64,000 nt of DNA from Anadara kagoshimensis (Eukaryota; Mollusca; Bivalvia; Arcoida; Arcidae): positions 36,371,581 through 36,435,580 of the forward strand of contig CM037857.1 in the NCBI GenBank assembly GCA_021292105.1. The letters run 5' to 3'. The position numbers and the translations under genes are program-made. The notes under the pieces are model-generated. The model searched no databases. It saw only the letters and a list, made by a program, of their open reading frames with translations, and was not told the DNA's origin. This document shows, in pieces, positions 47,538 to 59,473 of this stretch (positions are counted from its first letter, which is position 1; each line of letters begins with the position of its first letter).

Positions 47538-50500
47538 CTGAAATAATTAGATAAATACAATATATTGTATTTCAAAATTAAAGGTAAAAACAACAAGAAA
47601 CAATTAATGATAACAAGACAATGCTTTCTAAAACTGATTTTAAAAGGATCTTTTACAAGAAACGTGCATGCAAAAGTACATCAACGGTTACAAGCACGTT
47701 TCTAAAGAATACGTATCGACCTTTCAAATAGTATTGTTGATACATCTGAAATCAGTTTTAAAGTTTTAAATATCCTCATTTTAATGTTGATTTTGTTCTG
47801 GTAGTTTATTAATAACAAAGGCATCAATAATGTTTACCTAAACACAATGTTTAAATATCACCCTAATGTGTTTTATCTATCTTGTCTATTCAATTTGCGA
47901 TTTTAATGAAAAGACGAAAATTGTACGGGAGACAACGCGGGATTTAAACTTAAAACTGTGAACCTAAACAGTACATTAATACAACAGACTCGGAGTTTCT
48001 ACTGTTTTTGCGATATTACCAGTTGTCATGCTGTCTAATGAACATCTACCCCGTGATTTCTGATTATTTGTATTCTAACGACTCAAATAAAAATACTTGA
48101 AATTAACATTGCGAACTCTTTCCTAAAAATACGTTTAATTATTTATTTTTTCATACAATTCAGCTGTTGAAATTACCTCCATTTAAATGCGCAATATTTT
48201 ATGAACCACTATTCGACGCATATTCACGTCACAAGGTAAGGGAGTACGCCAGTAATACGCCATGGATATATCGTTTGTTTTGTCACGGTTGTCTTTCGTA
48301 TGGAAGATAACGAAGGAATGTTTCTCTGTACAGTACCAACCACCGCGGTAGCTCAGTTGGTAGAGTGCTCGCTCCGTAAGTGGGAGGTCGTGGGTTCGAT
48401 CCCCGGCCGGGTCTGACCCAAGACTTGAAAGTGGGTAGTAACTGTTCTTTCGCCAAGCACTCGGGATTACGAAATGAAAGTCACGGTTCTTTCGGATGGG
48501 AACTTAAAATAAACGAGTTCCCGTGTCACGGTGGGCTTGGCACGCTAAAGAACCCTGCTGTTTAATGCCATCAGCGCAACGCACAGGCAAAATTTCTGCA
48601 CCTTCTCCTTTAGCTGGCGACGTCTCAATATAAGTGAAATATTCTTGACTGGGACGTTAAACACCATTACTCAACCCAACTCTATACAGTACTTACTTAT
48701 AAGATCAACGGAGTCACGTGTTCCCACGTGTAGGTCAACAGTAGAGTCAGAGTTGATATCCTTATAGGCTACTGCAATACAAGTGCTCATTTGTTTCCTA
48801 AAAATAAACAAAATTAATAAATTTGGAGATAAAATAGGTACATTCGGCTAAAACAATTTAAGATTATTTTTTCAATTTAGTAAGATTTTGGTATTTTATT
48901 TTTGTCAATCTGCGTATTTAGTGACAACTATATGTGGAGTAAAGTGAGGTAAATCAAGTAGAATTTAGTCAATTGAATGTTCATCGTATTTTGTTCACCT
49001 GGCGTGTCAATAAGTGGATAGGATAGACAAGATCATAAAGCCTTTAAACTTTATCACTGTTCATCGTTGTGAAATATTGGTTTCTATTTTTCTATCGCCA
49101 AGCACTCGGTATTTAGAAACGAAAGTCACGTGGTCCTTCGTAGGATACCTTAAAACCTGATGTCACTTGTTACAGCAGGCGTGAACCACCCTCTTTGCAC
49201 ATTGTCCTGGGCGCACTGCAAAGGTAAAAATTTCTATCACTTCATCTATAGCTGATGACGTCTCGATATACCGGTTAAGTGAAATATCCTTGACTAGGAG
49301 GTAAAGCTCACATTCCATCAAAGAATCTTTCATGTACTTTGCTATGTTACCTAGAAAATAACGAATACCCAATCAAATATTTGTTTCAGTATTGACATTT
49401 TAAAATAAATTTGAATTCTAATAATGTTGGCTAACGAAATGGGGTTTGATTTTTGTGCTGGACGTTTTGGAACACGTTTAAGTCGCAAAATCCCGTCGGT
49501 TTTACAAGAAAACGTCACAAACGTCAGGGGGGGTCACGTGGTTCAGCGGCGAACACCATTAACGTAGAGTGAAATTGAGTTATTGATTAATTTTCTGACT
49601 TACTTTTGCTTCAGAACGATAGACAAACACCAAACGATGGCAAACATACAACAGACTGTGATAACAACACAAACAATGACAACAGGATAGTTCAACATCT
49701 TTATGTAAATAAATCTGGTATCTTCGTATATTATTTCTAAATAAAAAAAAATATACAAAATTAATATTTATACAATGTTAAAATCAGTACCCGAGTCAGA
49801 ATTGATATCAAGTCTGTTCTGGGCATGTGTAGGGAAACTGGACTACACAGAAAAATACACCGAGATTCTGCTTGCGAACTAAAAAGTATCTGAACAAGTA
49901 TTATTGACGATGGGTGAGGAGAGCTGTGATCCTTTTGATGACTAACAGTGAAATAAAAAAGGGTCTGACATAGCTACTGAAAAGTACATTAATAATCCCC
50001 CTATTATGGTCGATGGTTTTAGGAGACAAACTAAGGACAATTATTAATATCTAGTTTGTAGTGTAGTTCGGTTGTTGTAGCTATCGTAAACCACCCTCCT
50101 CAAAAGGTTTTATGGCCGTCATCACAGTATTGTTATAAGTTTGATTCTCTGTGTTCAGAATTGACCTGGATATATTTGACCCTTCATAGTCCCATGTTCT
50201 TTTCACTCAATTTTGATTATACACGTAGCGGGTGTAGCTAGCTAAACAGGAGGTTCTTATCCTTCCGGAGTACCCGGCCTCACTTCCCTGTGGAAAGTTC
50301 ACATGTGTTTAATCTTACTTGTTTCAAAGTTTTTACATTGCTTCTGGATTGTGATTCGGACATAGATAATCATGTTTTTGAGTTGATGTTTGATATAGAT
50401 ATTCACTTTAATTTAATTTATTCTCTACAGAGGCCATAATGCAAAAATATTCGTACCTTTGAAATTACACGAAGGTAGTTCACACCACAAGTATAGTATA

Positions 50501-53500
50501 TAGAAAGTATCCCATGTGCACTAAAATTTATTATAGAATGTCGATAAACTATTTAACATCCACTGCTTCGCTAACGGCATTTCTTATGTTTTGCTCAAAA
50601 TCCTTCTTATTTGCAAGGAAAGTGACGTCTTATTGCTTCATGTTGACTGACTAGATGAATATCTTCAATCAAGCCAAAAATGAAAAAAAAATGTTTTGTT
50701 GGCTACATTTTGTGGTAAGTTCCGCTAAACTAACTATGTTCTTTTCTTTTCTTTTGTTAGGTATATAAAAAGCATTAGAAAATTCATAATGAACTTGTAT
50801 TACAATGGTGTGTTTAAAATTGCTTACTAAATTCACATTTTGTGCCATTCCAATTTTCTTCACATCCGTTTTGACATTTTCCGGTTACCTGATCACATGG
50901 TTCTTGTCGCAAGCAATTGCCACACTTTTGTTTACATTCGGGTCCATAATATCCTGGTATACACGTGACACATAATGGCGGATCCCATCCTTGTATACAA
51001 CCATTAGGACATGTGCCATTCTTGTGATGACATCCCTCGTCTCTATAACAGTTCCCACAGTTGTTTTTACAGCCTGATCCATGTAACCCAATTTCACACA
51101 CTTCAATAGATAGAAAAACATGAACATTTACATGTTGTATTTGAATATTTTTTATTTATGAAAAGAAAAATCTAAAAATTAATCGCTCCTACACGATATG
51201 TTGTAATTCTTAAATAACATTCTTAGTTTGATACAGGTCAAACACTAATATTCAACAGAATTGATAAAAATATTTTATCACTGGCATATACAGAAATACC
51301 TTGTGCATCAGCAGTCTAAACTTTATAAAAACCAGTTAGATGACACACGTGAACTTCCACCAGGGAAAGTGAGGCCGGAAAATAGAGCAATAAGGACAGA
51401 CGGGTGTACTTTGAAAGTAAAGCTAAGTTGGTAGGCATGTAGTCGTCATTTAAAAATGCCACGGGATCCTTCAGAGCAGACCTTAAAAACCGATGCACCG
51501 GCCGCGCCATGTATCCAGTAAAAAAGCAATGTACTATATCCATATGCATCAACATGTCGATTTTACAATCAGGCGTTTGCTTATTTTGTCGTGTTTTTCA
51601 TATATTTTTCTAGTTTTGTTTTCTGTTGTTGGTTCTACCTGATACGCTCGCCTGATAACTAATGGCTAGCTGATAGATTTAAAAAAAACATAAATACTGA
51701 AACCCAATGACTTTTTTCTTTACATTATACATGCCTATACAAACAGTTAATAGTTTTCGAGATAATGAACCATTTCGGTATTGTTTCGCATCTGTGACCT
51801 TGACCTTTGAACCCATGACCTTTTTCTATACATCAAAATGATTGTTGTATCAATACCTACAACATTTTAATATACATGCCTATACAAAAACTTTATAGTT
51901 TTCGAGATAATGAACCATTTCGGTATTGTTTCGCATCTGTGACCTTGACCTTTGAGCCAATGACCTTTTTCTGTACATTAAAATGATCGTTGTATTAATA
52001 CCTACAACATTCTAATATACATGCCTATACAAAAAGTTTATAGTTTTTGAGATAATAAACTATTTCGGTATTGTTTCGCATCTGTGACCTTGACCTTTGA
52101 ACCCATGACCTTTTTCTATACATCAAAATGATCGTTGTATCAATACCTACAACATTCTAATATACATGCCTATACAAAAATGTGATAGTTTTTGAGATAA
52201 TTAACCATTTTGGTATTGTATTGCATCTGTGACCTTGACCTTTGAACCCATGGCCTTTTTTCTATACATCAAAATGCTCGTTGTATCAATTTCTACAACA
52301 TTCTAATATACATGCCTATACAAAAAGTTTATAGTTTTCGTGATAATTAACTATTTCGGTATTGTTTCGCATCTTTGACCATGACCTTTGAACCCATGAC
52401 CTTTTTCTATACATCAAAATGATCGTTGTATCAATACCTACAACAATCTAATATACATGCCTATACAAAAAGTTTATAGGTTTCAAGATAATTAACCATT
52501 TCGGTATTGTTTTGCATCTGTGACCATGACCTTTGAACCCATGACCTTTTTCTATACATCAAAATGATTGTTGTATCAATACCTACAACATTTTAATATA
52601 GATGCCTATACAAAAACTTTATAATTTTTGAGATAATTAACTATTTCGGTATTGTTTCACATCTATGACCTTGACCTTTGAACCCATGACCTTTTTCTGT
52701 AGTTGATCGTTGTATCAATACCTACAACATTCTAATATATATGCTTATACAAAAAGTTTATAGTTTTTAAGATAATTGACCATTTTAGTATTGTATTGCA
52801 TCTGTGACCTTGACCTTTGAACCCATGACCTTTTTCTATACATCAAAATGTTCGTTGTATCAATACCTACAACATTCTAATATACATGCCTATACAAAAA
52901 GTTTATGGTTTTCCAAATAATAATTATAATCAGAGGTAAAAAAAAATAGGTCACGACCTTCACAATTGACCTTGACCTCATTTTGAAGATGTCAAAACTG
53001 AAAACCCCATGTCATTATCTGGTCAAATAGTCAAGTTATAACAATATGAAGCTATTTTACGATTTTTTCAAAACTAAACGCAAAAACGCGTAGCCCATTT
53101 TTTGTCCGAAAATGAACAAACTATAGGCTTAAGACCCTAGAGAAACCAAATATCACATCAGATTTTTTCCAATCAATACTTTCTATGAAGAAGATTGTTT
53201 AAGATTTTTTCACCCCTAGGTCACCTTGACCTAGTTATGGTAGCCATGGCAACGCCATGAACAAATCTGAATTGCACCGGCCCATATATACTTCTCACCA
53301 AGTTTCACTGAAATATGTCTTGAAAGTTCAGAGGAGATGTCGAAATTAACGACACACACACACACGCACGCACATACACACGCTGCGCTATGCCTTAAGC
53401 TCACATGACATTTCGGTCAGGTGAGCTAAAAATTGACCAATGCTTATTACAAATATCACAAAATCGTGTCGCCACTTTTTATTAATTAAAAATAAACTTT

Positions 53501-56500
53501 TATCGCCGATTTCTGCTCTGGATATAATCCGCTGAAGTAGTTTTTGTGCTCTACATCCAAGTCAAGATACTTCAGTTAAGGAAGCATCAGGGCACAGAAT
53601 CTCATCGACCTTCGGCACATGTTTGCCTTAGCGGATTATGAGAGTAGCCGTGATCTGTAAACAGTGGCTTTAGACAACCCAGTCATCGTCACTCTGATTT
53701 GAAAAAATAGCGAAATTAACTTGATTAAAATATCAACCGGTTTTAGAGATACATTTTCTTTTTCTAGAACGAGTGTATTTTAATCAAGCCACCGTTTGAA
53801 TTTTAACAAAATTCCTTCTAGTATGATAAGGCAATATATACGTGATATATACGTGATTTAACCTTGCCATTATTTCCATTTATAGTACCTTTATCACACC
53901 TGTCACCAATAAACCCCAAGTCACATCCATCAGCACAAACACCTGAAAATCTATCACACGACATTTTCTTGCAATGACCACATTCATATTGGCAATTCTC
54001 GCCATATGTTTGGTTTGAACATGCTGAAAATTAAATTTGAAATGAAAATACAAACAAGTTTAAACAAAATTGAAATACGTTTTTAACGTTGCCTAAGTTT
54101 AGCGTTTGTTTGAACTAACAAAATTATATTTTCATGCACATATTTTTACTTCTCCAGATCATTAGCAATATACAAAACAACAATATAAAACGCAAATGAG
54201 TACATTTATTTAATAACACCGGTGTGCCACTTGATACACCTTAGCGTTTTTGCTTATTTTCAAATCGGATTATATTTTGTTTTACTGTAAAAACGACGTT
54301 ATTACGTGTCTTTACGACGTAAACATTTTCAAAAACGTTTCGCACAAACGGTATATACTCAACAGGTATTGATCACATGGTACAACAGCGGACTCCATTA
54401 AAAGTCCATTTGTACTCCATGTCGGTATTTTATTTGCTGACTTAAAAACAGATTTCAATCCTAAATTAGTAGTTTTTAAGTAAATTATTTTCTAATGAAG
54501 AAAGATGTTAGTATTTCTTTACTTTCACTTTAGTATACCTTTTAGGCAGTCAGGTTTTTGCCAACCAGATCTACACCCGTAGCTGCAATGTCCAGTAACT
54601 ATATCACAAGTAGTGTATTCTTTGCAATAACCACACTTTCGAGAACATCTTTTACCAAATTTTCCTGGTCCACACGCTTACAAATAAAACAAGAAACTTA
54701 AACATAAGAATAATTTTTGATTAAATAGAGTTATTTTATTGTATACATGTAGTTGACGGACCGCCGACCACGCCCACAATGTTCCGACAAAGGCCCAACA
54801 TGCTTAAATTACACGCAAAATGAATGAAAACTCGGCCTGAATTGTGATATTTAATGATGTGATATTTAATGACGTCACTGACACCAGAACGTCATTAGTT
54901 ACCGTGGCACTGCTTTGGTACCATGATGGCGGCCAGTCACTAGAAGGGGGTTTTACCGGAATAATTGCGAAATTCCGGAATAGTTAGACACTTTCCTTAA
55001 TCTTTGGAAAAATCCGGAATCTTTAGACAAAAATCCGGAATAATAAGTCAAAATCCGAAATAATTAGGCAAAATCCGGAATAATTAGACAAAATCCGGAA
55101 TAATCGGTCAAAATCCGGAATAATTAGGCTATATTTTTTACGGTAAATTTTCCGGAATCTAAAGATTCCGGATTTTGTCTGATTATTCCGGATTTTGTCT
55201 AATTATTTCGGATTTTGCCTAATTATTTCGGATTTTGACTTATTATTCCGGAAAACGTCCAATTATTACGGTAAAGTATTTTAAAAAATTTAAATTTTCA
55301 ATTCGCGCCATTTTGTCTTTCTTCACCGACGTGCAAATAGTCACACTTTCAATGAATATGTGTAAGGGGAAAAAATACCTTACACAGATTTGTAATAAAT
55401 GTTCCGCCCTCGATCAGTCGCCATTTTTAATTTGCCGGTATGGTGTTCACCGTGCCTATGTATATATTTTAAATGTATTTAGTTTTCTAAACTACGATAA
55501 ATAAAATATCGGAAATTTAATTATAATTCAATTCGTCCTTTGTAAATATAATAAACTTAATATTTATTATACTTCCACGAACAAAAAATACAGTAGATTT
55601 ATATTTATATCATCGTTTCGAGTGTAGATAATTTCGAAATAATGTACATTGAATGGTTTATTTTATCCACATGAGATATTTTCGTAGGGTAATATTTTCC
55701 TTGATCCATGCAAGTAAATATTGTTCATATACAATATTTTACGGATAGGCCCACCGGATAGATTTTACCATGAAAGCATATCCTCCCGGACACATTTTCA
55801 CCCGGATAAAATTATCGATTACATAACCACTTGGCTGTGATGATTTTTATTTTCTTAATACCCTGTATGAACCTTGAATGCTTGATTTACACTATCCCGC
55901 GGATACTCCAAAACCCATAATTTCTTACTATATATATGCTGTATAAATAATAGTGTAAATAGTTATTAATTTTCACAGTTTAATTGTTTCTGTTCATGGT
56001 TATGTATTGTTCGTTCACATGTTCTGTTATATAATTAGTTAAGATACAGAATTAAATAACTATATATCATGTAATGGGGATAACAATAAATAATTAAAAA
56101 TAATTATTACGACATTAAAATACCGGTACTTGAAAAGGTAAATTATAGGTAAAATTACAGGTCAAACACCCTTGAAAAGGCCCCTTAATCCCCATCTCTA
56201 GTAAGGTTAGGCGTTCGGGACCACACTATTGATTAATTATCAGATTATACTAATTACATAACAAAATTATTACAGATCATGCAGCAGGCGTATTCATCGA
56301 TAAATTTAGGTTCTTGCTTTCCAGATCTTATCACCATTACTGGCACTACGTAGTGGTTAACGTATAGAAATGTAAAATTTGGGTACGAAATGGTTATGGT
56401 ACCTGGGTACGAAATGGTCATCTGGCATGGTACGAAATGGACAGAGTTGGGTACAAAATGGTTAATTTGGGTACGAAATGGTCATGATACGAAAGGGTTA

Positions 56501-56914
56501 TGGTACGAAATGACTAATAAAATGTGTCGTTATTATGGAGGCTCTTCTACGATTATAAAATCATGCAATATTGACATTTTTATAAACGTTTGTTTGTGGA
56601 AAAAGTTCTGATTGACAAAACGATCTCTCTCTCCATATACAACTTAATCAGTTTAGGGAATTATTTTTTAATTAGATCCAAGGATCTTCACATGAAGACG
56701 ATAATGCAGAAAGATTTACTAGTTTTACTCGATGAAATGGTGGTTTATTTATTTATTTATTTATTTATCTATTTACAAGTTTCTTAACCGCGAAGTCATA
56801 AAATAAGAAATCTTAAATCATGACAGCTTAAATACTGACGTGTGTAATTCAAAGATGCAGTAGTCTTCTCTCAGTCACTAACCCTCTCTATCATATTTAT
56901 TTATTTATTTATTT

Positions 56915-56945
<31 letters not shown>

Positions 56946-57340
56946 GAATTCAAAGATACAGTAGTCTTCTCTCCGTTACTAACACCCTCTCCCTATTTAT
57001 TGATTTATTTATTTACTTGAATTCAAAGATACAGTAGTCTTCTCTCCGTTACTAACCCCCTCTCCCTCTCTATCATATTGAGATTGGGAAGAAGAAATCT
57101 AGTAGGTAATTAATGAGATTAACACCATACCGGTAAATTTGTCACGTAGAATATACCAATCGTCTGCCACGGTTAAAGGGGGTTGAATTTGCTTCGGTTA
57201 TCAATAGTTACGTATACATGTTGTTTGTGAAGTAATGCCGATGATAATTAATAAGTAACCGTGATACGTTTATTATATGTCTCTGATTTACACCTTTTTA
57301 ATTTTAACGACTAGTAGTCAAATTGCCACTATTGAAATAA

Positions 57341-57391
<51 letters not shown>

Positions 57392-59425
57392 ATGTGAGCC
57401 CTCTATTTTTTATGTTGTCTGAAAATATTATAATGAAAGAATTTTGAATTTAAACATATCAGGGCGGATCCAGAGTTTTGTTGAAAGGGGGGGGGGGCAC
57501 AACTTCGCGCTGAAGACGCGATCTCCTAGGAAGATCTGAGGCATGTTTTCCCTTAAAAATTCCGCTTTTTCATTACATATGATGCGATTTCTTGCATCTA
57601 GAACCCTGTCGTACGTCCTTCTTACCTTACATTCAAAGTGGATGTAAGCGAGTTAAAGAACTAATCAGCCTTTTTCAAAAATTTTAACATTGACGACAGA
57701 CTGACAGGAGTCTATGAGTGTCAATGAGTCAGAAACTGTACTGTCGAAATTCGTCGCCGTCGGTAACTTGTCGTGTCAGTCTCTTTATCTTTATCTATCG
57801 GGGTGTAGTCGTGCAACGCATTTCCAGACCGACTCTTTATTGTGTTATTAAAGAGAGGTTGTTGGCCCCTTGGAAATGGTAGATCGATACGTCGATCCTT
57901 CTGAGGGATACCAGTGTTTTTATTTAATTTGGTCGGTAATGGATGGACGTGATCTGGTGGTCAGGGTGATTCAGTCGGGTTGATAAACTTCACGCTCATG
58001 AGTGGAAAATATCTTTGTTTGAATCCCGGACCTTAGCCCGAGATTCCTCTGGCCCGAAATTTTTTTTTTTTTTTTATCAATTTCGGGCCAGAGATCGGGC
58101 TTCATTATTTTACATAACGTGATGCCGTTGAAATCCTACGACAGGGTAAGATTTAATTTGGCGGATATGTTCACTTTATTTTCACGGGCATTGGGTAATG
58201 AACCAGTCAGATCGCTTACCTGAACCTTTATTCACAAGAATCCATCGAAAAAACTACGTGGCAACTCCGTTTTATATCCATTTTAGCCATATAAATCCAA
58301 CACTTGTGTATCAGAAAAGGGAGACTTTAACCCGCGAGATCTCGCGTTATTTGAATATCATAACATAAAAAATGGCGAGATGATGAAGGATGTGTTGGAT
58401 TTATATGGCTGGAATGGATATAAAACGGAGTTGCCACGTAGTTTTTTCGATGGATTCTTGTGAATAAAGGTTCAGGTAAGCGATCTGACTGGTTCATTAC
58501 CCAATGCCCGTGAAAATAAAGTGAACATATCCGCCAAATTAAATCTTACCCTGCCGTAGGATTTCAACGGCATCACGTTATGTAAAATAATGAAGCCCGA
58601 TCTCTGGCCCGAAATTGATAAAAAAAAAAAAAAATTTCGGGCCAGAGGAATCTCGGGCTACCCGGACCTGTGTCTGATTGATCATTAATTAAGGGGGTTT
58701 AACGTCCAAGTCAGGAATATTTCACTTTTATCGAGACATCACCAGCTACAGGTGTAGTTGCAGAATAATTTACCTGTGCTTTGCGCTGGTGGCATTATGA
58801 GTAAGGATTTTTCATCGTGCCATGTCTGCAGTGACAAGGAGCCTCGGTTTTTAAGGTTTGTCCGAAAGACCCGCTTTCATATTTAATGCCGAGCGAACAG
58901 TCACTAAGTCTTGGGTCAGACCGCGGGACAAAACCTGCGACCTCCCATTTACGGAGCGAGCACTCTACCAATTATGCTGGCTGCTACGAAGTGGTAGGTC
59001 TCCTACCTCTCCTGTACTTTCAAGTTAATGTTATTATATTATTAGTTTTAAAATGACTAATTAGTCAGTTTCAGCATTGTGTATTAAAGGTGTGTCATAT
59101 ACTATTTTTTGAATTTAATAAAAAAAAATACATTCAAAAAATGGTATATGGCATGGACAATACCATTTTTTGAATGTAGTTTTTGATTAAATTTAAAAAA
59201 ATGGTATATGACAGGTGCGACACACAAGAATCCCGTCATCAGAAAAGAACACTGATCATTTTAGATGGATTAGTTTCATAAAGCCGATAAACAGACGAAT
59301 AGAGACTGATTTTTTTCATTTAAACCAAATAAGTTTTTTTAATGTATAAAAATTGGGGCTTTTATTCGCGCTATAAAAGTATACAAAAATGATAATCGTG
59401 TGCTAAAAATGTAATATTCTGAATT

Positions 59426-59473
<48 letters not shown>

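Noticed and set aside
48346..48420. Functional tRNA gene
   Set aside because: The A and B boxes are excellent, but the sequence continues into the SINE body, the acceptor stem does not close, and the same head recurs in many copies.
55235..55504. 89-residue open frame
   Set aside because: Covers the subterminal repeat of the CACTA element; no transposase motif.
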